Shown here in pieces: positions 57,135 through 64,000 of a DNA stretch of 64,000 nucleotides; positions within the stretch are counted from its first letter, which is position 1, and each line of letters begins with the position of its first letter. The translations under genes and the position numbers were made by a program. Under the pieces are notes generated by a model. That model had not been told where the DNA came from, did not search any database, and saw only the letters and a program-made list of their open reading frames with translations. The stretch is taken from NCBI GenBank assembly GCA_963842955.1, contig CAWJIJ010000007.1:353430-417429 (forward strand). Direction: 5' to 3'. This DNA is from JARFQW01 sp963842955 (GTDB lineage: Bacteria > Pseudomonadota > Gammaproteobacteria > Steroidobacterales > XN24).

Positions 57135-59342
57135 ATGGGCATCCTTGAAACAATCACCATCGCCACGGGCCTCGGCGCCTTCGGGTTCCTGGTGTTGCTT
57201 GCGTGGCGGCAATGGGCCGCACGGCAGTCGGGGGCTGAGATCGCGGCTGCTGCCGTACCAGCCGCGCCGGCCTCCGAGCGACCGGAGTCGCCTGCGCCTG
57301 GGGCCGGGATGGGGCCGTTGCTGCTCGACCTGATGACCGACCCGGTGATCCTGCACGACGACCGGATCAGCTATGCGAACCCGGCGGCGGGACGATTTTT
57401 CGGCATGGCGCCGGAAGCGCTCGTGGGTCGCCCCGTCGAGGTCGTGGCCCACCCGGAGTCCCGGGAGGCGGTGATGGACTATGTCGTGGCGCGCGTCAGC
57501 GGCACGGCGGCAGCGGCGGGTGGCATTCTCCTCGACCTCGCGGACGGCCCCCGCAGCTGTGTTCTCGAGCCCCTGGGCGAGCGACTGCCCAACGGAATGG
57601 CCGGCACCCTCATCCGTGCCGACGCCTCCGCGAGCGCCGCCGAGAGCCCGGGCCCCGGCCTGGCCACCGAGACGCTGGAATCCATAACCGAAGGCATCAT
57701 CACGACGGATGCGGACGGCCGGATCGGCTACATGAATGCCGCCGCCGAACACCTGACCGGCGCGCGGCGGGAGAACGCCCGCGGGCGCACGCTGGCGGAC
57801 CTGGTCACCCTCGTGGACGAACAGGACGAGCGCTCTCTTGGAGACCCGGTCGCGCTTTGCATCGAGGAAGAACGGCGGATCGACCTGGGTCGCAGAGCCA
57901 TTCTCGTCAGCCGGATCACCGGGGAGGAATGCTCCATCGAAGTCCGGGTCTCGCCGATCCGCCAGGGGCTCCGGCAGCTGTCGGGCTGTGTGGTCGTACT
58001 CCACGATGTTTCCGAAATTCGCGGCCTTGCCCGGCAGATGTCCTACCAGGCGAGTCACGACCCGCTCACCGGGCTCTGCAACCGCCGGGAGTTCGAGCGT
58101 CGCGTAGGCGAGGCCATTGCAATGGCCCGCAGCGGGAATGGAAGCCATGTGCTCTGCTACCTGGATCTGGACCGGTTCAAGCGGGTCAACGACACCTGCG
58201 GCCACATGGCCGGAGACAATCTGTTGCGCGAAGTCGCCGGGGTAATACGCGACCAGATCCGTGACTCCGACACGGTGGCGCGCATCGGCGGCGACGAGTT
58301 CGGGATGCTGCTCTCGGGCTGCCCGCTGGATAAGGCCCGCCAGCTCGCGGACGATGTCTGCGCCGCCATCCGCGACTATCGGTACGTCTGGCGGGACCAG
58401 ATTTTCACGATCGGCGTAAGTATCGGGCTCGTGGAAATCGCTCACGAGAGCGGCTCCATGGAGGACATGTTGTCCGCAGCGGACTCGGCCTGCTACGTGG
58501 CCAAGCAGCACGGCCGCGGGCGCGTTCATGTTTACTCGTCCCGGGACGAGGCGGTAGCTCGCCAGCGCGGCGAGATTCTCTGGCTTCAGCGTCTGCAAAC
58601 CGCTCTCAAGGAAGACTTGTTCGAGCTGTACGTCCAGCCCATCGTTTCGGCGTCCGGACGGGTGGACACCGGCCCGGCCTGCGAGGTCCTGTTGCGGCTT
58701 TGTGATGACGACGCCGGGATGATTTCGCCAACCGACTTCATGCAGGCGGCAGAGCGTTACCATCTCATGCCGAACGTCGACCGCTGGGTGCTTCAGACAG
58801 CGTTCGCCGCCATCGGGAGCGGATCGCTTCGGCTGCCTGATCAGCGTAGCTGCGCCATCAATCTGTCCGGGCAGACCCTGGGCGATCCGCAGTTCCTGGA
58901 TTTCGTCGTGGACTGTCTTGATCGTACCGGCGTCGCGCCGGCCCGGATCTGCTTCGAAATCACGGAATCGGCGGTGATGAGCAATCTTTCCCACGCCGCC
59001 CGCTTTATTGCCGTGCTGCACGGGATGGGCTGCCAGTTCGCCCTCGACGATTTTGGCGGCGGCATGGGGTCATTCGCGCAGCTGAAGCAGCTGAGCCTCG
59101 ACTACCTCAAGATCGATGGTTCCTTCGTGCGCGACCTCGGCACCGATGAGGTCAACCAGGCGATGCTCAGCGCCATGATCGACCTGGCCCGGACAATGGA
59201 CATTCGCGTCATCGCCGAGCAGGTGGAAGACGAGGCCGCGTACAGCCGTCTGAGGTCCCTGGGAGTCGACTTCGTCCAGGGTTATGTCGTGGGCCGGCCC
59301 AAGCCACTGGCCGCGCCGCTGGAGGACGCACCCTCCGGCTGA
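57135..59342 (+). CDS. PAS-GGDEF-EAL domain cyclic-di-GMP enzyme
   Basis: A 735-residue membrane-anchored signalling protein: one N-terminal helix (LGAFGFLVLLAWRQW), two PAS-like regions (LMTDPVILHDDRISYANPAA and ESITEGIITTDADGRIGYMN), a GGDEF domain with the intact catalytic RIGGDEFGM, and an EAL domain. In the EAL domain the signature reads EVLLRL (Val for Ala), while the other catalytic elements (NLSGQTL, EITESA, DDFGGG, YLKIDGSFV, AEQVED) are present, so phosphodiesterase activity is likely retained. It may make or degrade cyclic-di-GMP. Start at 57135 follows thiC directly. Confidence 0.92.
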   Translation: MGILETITIATGLGAFGFLVLLAWRQWAARQSGAEIAAAAVPAAPASERPESPAPGAGMGPLLLDLMTDPVILHDDRISYANPAAGRFFGMAPEALVGRPVEVVAHPESREAVMDYVVARVSGTAAAAGGILLDLADGPRSCVLEPLGERLPNGMAGTLIRADASASAAESPGPGLATETLESITEGIITTDADGRIGYMNAAAEHLTGARRENARGRTLADLVTLVDEQDERSLGDPVALCIEEERRIDLGRRAILVSRITGEECSIEVRVSPIRQGLRQLSGCVVVLHDVSEIRGLARQMSYQASHDPLTGLCNRREFERRVGEAIAMARSGNGSHVLCYLDLDRFKRVNDTCGHMAGDNLLREVAGVIRDQIRDSDTVARIGGDEFGMLLSGCPLDKARQLADDVCAAIRDYRYVWRDQIFTIGVSIGLVEIAHESGSMEDMLSAADSACYVAKQHGRGRVHVYSSRDEAVARQRGEILWLQRLQTALKEDLFELYVQPIVSASGRVDTGPACEVLLRLCDDDAGMISPTDFMQAAERYHLMPNVDRWVLQTAFAAIGSGSLRLPDQRSCAINLSGQTLGDPQFLDFVVDCLDRTGVAPARICFEITESAVMSNLSHAARFIAVLHGMGCQFALDDFGGGMGSFAQLKQLSLDYLKIDGSFVRDLGTDEVNQAMLSAMIDLARTMDIRVIAEQVEDEAAYSRLRSLGVDFVQGYVVGRPKPLAAPLEDAPSG

Positions 59343-59368
59343 CTCGCCGATTCGCTAGCCGCTATAAT
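59339..59368 (+). promoter_or_regulatory. Candidate promoter of hppA
   Basis: CTGACT at 59339-59344, 18 bases, perfect TATAAT at 59363-59368. It lies about 190 bases before the hppA ATG; the leader between contains GC-rich inverted sequence. Inference from sequence only. Confidence 0.5.
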
Positions 59369-59558
59369 GGCGTGTCGTCTGGCCCGCCGGGGGCCATGGG
59401 GCTGCCGGCCGCAGCCGCATTTTCCGGCCGGCCGGTACGAATAACGACAGGGTGGACTCGCAGCCCGGAAGGCCCAGGCCTGACGGACCGGTGACCGGGA
59501 CAGGCAGCTTCCGGGACAGCGCGGGTTCGGGGACCGGGCTCAAAACAAAAGGGAAGAA

Positions 59559-61562
59559 ATGAACATCGACTACCTGCCGATCATTGTCGGCGCCGTTGGC
59601 CTTGCGGCCGCGTTCATCGTCTACCGGGTAGTGCTCAGCTATCCCGCCGGCGAAGGCAAGGTCATCGACATTGCCGAGAAGATTCATACCGGCGCGATGA
59701 CCTTCATGCGTCGCGAGTACATCATCCTTTGGGGCATTGCCCTGGTGATCATGCTGGCCATCGGCCTGTCGGACCTCGGCTGGGATACGACGCTCGCGTT
59801 TTTCGTCGGCGCCCTGACGTCCTCCATCGCCGGCTTCATCGGCATGAACACGGCGACCCGGGCCAATGTGCGAACCACGACCGCCGCCCATACCAAGGGT
59901 GCGGGCGCCGCCCTCTCTGTGGCGTTTTACGGCGGTTCGGTCATGGGCCTGACCATCGCGGCCATGGGTCTGCTGGGCCTTGGGTTCTTGTATCTGCTGT
60001 TCGGTGGCGATCCCCAGTCGGCCGAGACCATCCACGGGTTCGGCATGGGCGCATCGCTGGTCGCGTTGTTCTCTCGTGTCGGCGGCGGCATCTTCACCAA
60101 GAGCGCGGACGTTGGCGCCGACCTGGTCGGCAAGATCGAGGCCGGCATTCCGGAAGACGATCCGCGCAACCCCGGCGTGATTGCCGATAATGTCGGTGAC
60201 AACGTGGGTGACGTGGCCGGCATGGGCTCGGACATTTTCGAGAGCTATTGCGGCTCCATGATCGCCACGATCGCCATTGCCAGCACCCTGCCCGCCGGCC
60301 TGCTGGCGGCGCTGGGATCCCAGGAAAACCTGATGGCGCTGCCGCTGATGCTGGCGTCCACCGGCCTGATCTGCAGCCTGCTCGGCGTGACGCTGGTGCG
60401 CGTGGCCAGCGGTCTGCCCCCGGAAAAGGCACTGCGGGTCGGCACGGTCGGCGCCGCGGTCCTGTTTATCGTCGCCGCGTTCTTTGTCATTCGCGCCATG
60501 GGCGTGGACGTCGGTGTCTGGTACGCGGTGCTGGCCGGTGCCGTGGGCGGCATGGTGATCGGCCTGGTGACCGAGTACTACACGGCCGGGCCGCCGGTGC
60601 GGCGGATCGCGCAGGACGGCGAGACCGGTCCGGCAACCGTGATCATTTCCGGACTGGCCATCGGCATGCAGTCGGTGGTGGTTCCGATTCTGGCGATTGC
60701 CACGATCATCTATGTAGCCAATATGTGGGTGGGCCTCTATGGCGTGGGCATCGCGGCGGTCGGCATGCTGGCCACCGTGGGCATGACCATGGCCATCGAC
60801 GCCTACGGGCCGGTGGCGGACAACGCCGGCGGCATCGCGGAAATGGCCGGCCTTGGCAAGGAAACCCGGGAGATTACCGATTCCCTGGACGAGGTGGGTA
60901 ACACCACGGCGGCCATCGGCAAGGGCTTCGCCATCGGCGCGGCCGCCCTTGCGGCGCTGGCGATCATCACCGCCTACATCGAGGTGGTAAGTCACCACAA
61001 TGAGGGTTTCTCGCTGGAGATCTCGGACCCGATCGTGCTGATCGGCATGTTCATCGGTTCGATCTTCCCGTTCCTCGTGGCGTCGATCACGATGAACGCC
61101 GTGGGTGTCGCGGCCTTCGACATGATCAAGGAAATCCGCCGGCAGTTCCGCGAGATCCCCGGTCTGCTCGAGGGAACTGCAGAGCCTGACACGGTTCGCT
61201 GCGTGGACATTGCCACGACTGCAGCGCTGCGACGCATGGTGCTGCCGGGCCTGCTGGCGGTGTTGAGCCCCGTAGTGGTCGGCTTCATCCTCGGGCCGGA
61301 AGCGCTCGGCGGCATGCTGGGTGGCGCGCTGCTCGGCTGCGTGATGCTTGCGCTGACCATGGCCAACGCGGGCGGCGCCTGGGACAACGCCAAGAAGTAT
61401 GTCGAAAAGGGCAACTTCGGCGGCAAGGGTTCCGACACCCATAAGGCGACGGTCGTCGGCGACACCGTGGGCGACCCCTTCAAGGACACGTCCGGCCCGT
61501 CGATGAACATTCTCATCAACGTCATGGCCATCGTGAGCCTGGTGATTGCGCCGCTGCTCTAA
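59559..61562 (+). CDS. hppA: Membrane-bound, K+-dependent-type ion-pumping pyrophosphatase
   Basis: A 667-residue membrane pyrophosphatase with about 16 hydrophobic helices; hydrolysis of pyrophosphate drives H+ or Na+ export. The substrate-binding acidic motifs are VGADLVGKIEAGIPEDDPRN with DNVGDNVGDVAGMGSD, and the C-terminal GDTVGDPFKDTSGPSMN. At the position that decides potassium dependence the sequence is GNTTAAIGKG with Ala451 and Gly454; K+-independent enzymes have Lys and Thr there, so a K+-dependent subtype is expected. I cannot decide the pumped ion from sight. GGGAAGA precedes the ATG, and a terminator follows. Confidence 0.96.
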   Translation: MNIDYLPIIVGAVGLAAAFIVYRVVLSYPAGEGKVIDIAEKIHTGAMTFMRREYIILWGIALVIMLAIGLSDLGWDTTLAFFVGALTSSIAGFIGMNTATRANVRTTTAAHTKGAGAALSVAFYGGSVMGLTIAAMGLLGLGFLYLLFGGDPQSAETIHGFGMGASLVALFSRVGGGIFTKSADVGADLVGKIEAGIPEDDPRNPGVIADNVGDNVGDVAGMGSDIFESYCGSMIATIAIASTLPAGLLAALGSQENLMALPLMLASTGLICSLLGVTLVRVASGLPPEKALRVGTVGAAVLFIVAAFFVIRAMGVDVGVWYAVLAGAVGGMVIGLVTEYYTAGPPVRRIAQDGETGPATVIISGLAIGMQSVVVPILAIATIIYVANMWVGLYGVGIAAVGMLATVGMTMAIDAYGPVADNAGGIAEMAGLGKETREITDSLDEVGNTTAAIGKGFAIGAAALAALAIITAYIEVVSHHNEGFSLEISDPIVLIGMFIGSIFPFLVASITMNAVGVAAFDMIKEIRRQFREIPGLLEGTAEPDTVRCVDIATTAALRRMVLPGLLAVLSPVVVGFILGPEALGGMLGGALLGCVMLALTMANAGGAWDNAKKYVEKGNFGGKGSDTHKATVVGDTVGDPFKDTSGPSMNILINVMAIVSLVIAPLL

Positions 61563-61584
61563 GCGCGTGGCTTCAAGCAATCGG

Positions 61585-61609
61585 AAAAGGGGGCTTCGGC
61601 CCCCTTTTT
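61585..61609 (+). terminator. Rho-independent terminator after hppA
   Basis: AAAAGGGGGC (61585-61594) pairs with GCCCCCTTTT (61599-61608) around a TTCG tetraloop, with a T-tract within and after the descending arm. Confidence 0.93.
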
Positions 61610-61846
61610 CTTGCCCGGAAATCCACCGGAACGGTACCGCGGCAAGGTGACTGCCGTGCCAGGAGACGTGTCCGCTTCCGACCCTGAGCGGCCAGTTGGA
61701 TCTTACTCACAAACGAGCCCTTCTCCTCCTTAGTGCGATTCATCGGAGAGACTGGAACTACTGAACACTCCTTCCGAGTACCTAGGCTGACGGGGGAAAC
61801 GTCACTCCCATTCTGTTCCGGCGGAAATTCGAGGCATCCTCCCAGC
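61610..61846. other. Intergenic region after hppA
   Basis: No gene recognised. Its composition begins to drop in G+C toward the right. A short hairpin CCGCT/AGCGG (61672-61676 with 61687-61691) lies in GTCCGCTTCCGACC-type sequence like a small repeat seen in many gammaproteobacterial intergenic regions; this is recollection and not verified. Confidence 0.3.
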
Positions 61847-62024
61847 ATGACCCACGACGAATTCGTCGGACACGCAGCAGAAGAGCTGGCGGCACTAGTC
61901 GCGTCTCTCGCGGAAGACGGGGTTTGTGTTCCTTGGCAAGGCCACTGGAGGCATTCACGACGATATCGGGTCGGAAGACACTATCGCGGAGCACTTAGAA
62001 CGCATAGATGGCAGGAACCACTAG
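61847..62024 (+). pseudogene. Small hypothetical protein gene, one frameshift as given
   Basis: From the ATG at 61847: MTHDEFVGHAAEELAALVAS then LAEDG in one frame; after GGGG (61919-61922), with one G fewer, FVFLGKATGGIHDDIGSEDT and IAEHLERIDGRNH continue to a TAG at 62022-62024. The joined product would be 58 residues. I do not recognise the family. The helical first part and the break at a homopolymer, as in the other broken genes of this window, are the only support. It could also be noise. Confidence 0.35.
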
Positions 62025-62331
62025 CCCCCAACTTGGATGCGAAGAAGCTGGCCGATTTATGAACATGCTGCTGTGGGCATCCAAGTTCCCTAGCAACCGG
62101 GAACCCAGGCTTCAGTGAGCTCACAGCGACCTAAAGTGTCCAGCAGAGACGACCTCATCAGTGCCTGAAAAATCAGGTCTTTCGTTTTCAAGTAGCAGAT
62201 CTCCTTACGGAAATTGCGTGTCCCAAGACATATAAATTGAGTAGGGAATAGATAACCGGCAGGCGCCGGGTGCTTTTGGGGACGCGCAATCTTGCAAGGG
62301 CTTCGACCCGTGTCGGAGGAGGGTCGATTCG
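62025..62331. other. Intergenic region before the FG-GAP gene
   Basis: About 300 bases with lower G+C than most of the window. No gene, RNA or clear promoter was recognised. A GGAGGAGGG ribosome-binding site precedes the next ATG. Confidence 0.3.
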
Positions 62332-63939
62332 ATGAAAGTGCGTAGCTTTAGGGCGATAGGAATCGGAGCAAGTGCCTTTTTGGCTCTGGTATGTGTGTGC
62401 GTCGCCGGCCTTGCAGCTTCGACGGTCGTCGAGGAAATGCAGAAAGTCATCCCCGCCGATGGTTATCGATTAGACAAGTTTGGAGCGGCGCTTGATGTCG
62501 ATTCAGGTACTGCGGTTATTGGCGCCTATAGCTCCAACGATAGGGGGCCTGATAGCGGCGCCGCTTATGTCTTCGTTCGGGATGAAGAGGGTGTCTGGTC
62601 AGAACTTCAGAAGCTAACGGCTTCGGATGGTGCTGCCGGCGATTTTTTCGGTATAGGAGTAGGAATACATACAGAGCACGTCATCGTGGGGGCGCCGTGG
62701 CGCGATGAGACTGGCACCGAGAGTGGTGCCGCGTACATCTTTAACAGGAATTCGGCCGGTGCCTGGGCGCAAACGGCGAAACTTCTTGGGGACGACACGG
62801 AAGCACGCGACCATTTCGGGAGCGCCGTAGATGTCCAAGGCGACGTAGCCGTCGTCGGGGCGGGTGGCGACCAAGACTATGGTTACTGGACGGGCTCTGC
62901 CTACGTGTTCAGGCGTCAATCGGACGGAAGATGGCTACAGGAAGCGAAACTTCTCGCGCAGGATGCTTCGCAGTCGGCTCATTTCGGTGACGCTGTAAGC
63001 ATTGATGGCGACACAATCATTGTGGGCGCTTTTTATGACGACGGAATAACGATTGACGGCGGGGCCGCCTATGTCTTTGAACGCAACTCGATTGGGGTCT
63101 GGCGCCAAAGCGCCAAGCTGGTTCCTGATGATTCAAGAGCCTATATGAATTTCGGAAGGTCGCTCGAATTGAGGGGTGACACAGCGATTATCGGGGCTCC
63201 CCAAGACCGTCGCGGCAACACCGGCTCGGCATACGTCTACTACCGGGACACCAGGGGAAGCTGGGGAGAACACCAAGAGCTGACAATTGACGGGCTGGAC
63301 GAAAGAGCGAGTTTTGGATGGTCTGTAAGCCTTGATAGTGGCAAAGCCTTGGTCGGGGCGAGACAGGCAGCCGGAATAGTCCCAGGGAGTGGAGCGGCAT
63401 ACCTGTTCGAACTGGGCGCCGATGGTCTATGGAAGGAGAGTGCCAAGCTTGTAGCTTCCGATGGGGAGGACTACGCATATTTCGGCGAGAGTGTTGGGCT
63501 GGACAATGGGCATGCCCTCGTCGGAGCAATGTCAGACGACGCGCTTGCTGCAGATAGCGGTGCGACATACGTCTATGACTTGTCACCGCTGATCACTGTG
63601 CGCGACGTTAATCTGGATATTAAGCCTTTTGAAGAACGCAACCTGATCGATCCGTACAGTCCAATGCTCTTCTCCGTGGCCATTCTTTCTGAGGAAGGCT
63701 TCGATGCCCTGCAAACGGACCTGGAGACTATCCGCCTAGAACCTGGTGGGGCGAGGCCACGAAATTATCGCGTCTACGATGCGAACAGAGACCGCATTCC
63801 TGATCTCGTGCCACTGTTCCGCGCCAGGGACTTGCGGATTGGCTGCGGCGAAACCGAAGTAGAACTCACGGGCAAGACGCACGATGGCGTTGATTTCTTC
63901 GGGACCGACGTCGTAAGGAATCGTCGTTGCCCGAAGTAA
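62332..63939 (+). CDS. Secreted FG-GAP repeat protein with C-terminal accessory domain
   Basis: A 535-residue exported protein. The signal peptide (AIGIGASAFLALVCVCVAGL) is followed by seven FG-GAP-like repeats, each with a FG-x-S/A-V/L core and an IIVGA/VIGA strand (for example DHFGSAVDVQGDVAVVGAGG; AHFGDAVSIDGDTIIVGAF; NFGRSLELRGDTAIIGAP), forming a probable seven-bladed beta-propeller. The C-terminal ~120 residues (NLDIKPFEERNLIDPYSPML; FSVAILSEEGFDALQTDLE; RDLRIGCGETEVELTGKTHD) match a domain I know from secreted proteins with a DLKPG-type strand. Such proteins are usually adhesion or surface factors; target unknown. G+C is visibly lower than in neighbouring genes, suggesting recent acquisition. 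Confidence 0.8.
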   Translation: MKVRSFRAIGIGASAFLALVCVCVAGLAASTVVEEMQKVIPADGYRLDKFGAALDVDSGTAVIGAYSSNDRGPDSGAAYVFVRDEEGVWSELQKLTASDGAAGDFFGIGVGIHTEHVIVGAPWRDETGTESGAAYIFNRNSAGAWAQTAKLLGDDTEARDHFGSAVDVQGDVAVVGAGGDQDYGYWTGSAYVFRRQSDGRWLQEAKLLAQDASQSAHFGDAVSIDGDTIIVGAFYDDGITIDGGAAYVFERNSIGVWRQSAKLVPDDSRAYMNFGRSLELRGDTAIIGAPQDRRGNTGSAYVYYRDTRGSWGEHQELTIDGLDERASFGWSVSLDSGKALVGARQAAGIVPGSGAAYLFELGADGLWKESAKLVASDGEDYAYFGESVGLDNGHALVGAMSDDALAADSGATYVYDLSPLITVRDVNLDIKPFEERNLIDPYSPMLFSVAILSEEGFDALQTDLETIRLEPGGARPRNYRVYDANRDRIPDLVPLFRARDLRIGCGETEVELTGKTHDGVDFFGTDVVRNRRCPK

Positions 63940-63972
63940 GAACTGTGATCCGCTACCTCCGCGCATGACGCT

Positions 63973-64000
63973 GATGGGCCCCGTGATTGCGGGGCCCATC
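63973..64000 (+). terminator. Probable terminator after FG-GAP gene, at window edge
   Basis: Perfect 11-bp stem GATGGGCCCCG (63973-63983) with CGGGGCCCATC (63990-64000), six-base loop TGATTG. The following T-tract, if any, is beyond the edge. Confidence 0.6.

Noticed and set aside
59355..61580. 741-codon minus-strand frame across hppA
   Set aside because: Shadow; extremely His/Asp/Gln/Arg-rich with no domain.

Overview
The window is high-G+C, gene-dense chromosomal DNA from a gammaproteobacterium. The evidence is gene order: rhlB diverging from trxA-rho; the unidirectional run aroQ-accB-accC-prmA-(DUF3426)-dusB-fis-purH-purD; cutA-dsbD beside groESL; and an inner-core lipopolysaccharide cluster (hldD, waaF, kdkA, lpxL, hldE, waaA) leading into tolC. 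PlsB, GlnE, Fis and KdoO/KdkA fit a gammaproteobacterium with Kdo/heptose lipopolysaccharide. A perfect CIRCE operator before groES argues against an enteric lineage. Genus cannot be resolved from the sequence alone.

Layout. 0-1.4 kb: trehalose-type locus with a left-truncated GH15 hydrolase and an internally deleted OtsB. 1.4-4 kb: plsB. 4.4-11.5 kb: an envelope locus of DUF1302, DUF1329, a Ycf48-like propeller and an RND/MMPL exporter, which is the best candidate here for an undescribed system. 11.5-18 kb: DUF465, rnm, DUF3301 and cysQ, then yrfG, rhlB, trxA and rho. 18-24.7 kb: small accessory genes (GNAT, HIT-like, GIY-YIG, GST, a TonB-C/META lipoprotein pair, DUF805, RRM, MOSC, DUF4174). 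24.7-38.4 kb: housekeeping genes on the minus strand. 38.5-43.7 kb: groESL and glnE. 43.7-52.4 kb: lipopolysaccharide inner core. 52.4-57.1 kb: tolC, a rhodanese, pcm and thiC. 57.1-61.6 kb: a PAS-GGDEF-EAL protein and a membrane pyrophosphatase. 61.6-64 kb: a visibly lower-G+C accessory tail with a broken small ORF and a seven-repeat FG-GAP secreted protein.

How the genes work together. HldE and HldD make ADP-heptose, WaaA adds Kdo, WaaF adds heptose, KdkA phosphorylates and KdoO hydroxylates Kdo, and LpxL acylates lipid A. PlsB and AccBC feed fatty acid and phospholipid synthesis. CutA-DsbD-TlpA and thioredoxin form a thiol-redox set.

A recurring property is broken frames. Seven otherwise well-conserved genes carry one to three single-base frameshifts, several at short homopolymers (DUF1302, META lipoprotein, DUF4174, glnE, GT4, pcm, small ORF at 61.85 kb). 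I read most of these as consensus errors rather than gene decay; OtsB, by contrast, has in-frame deletions and altered catalytic residues and looks genuinely eroded. No tRNA, rRNA, CRISPR array or insertion sequence was recognised.
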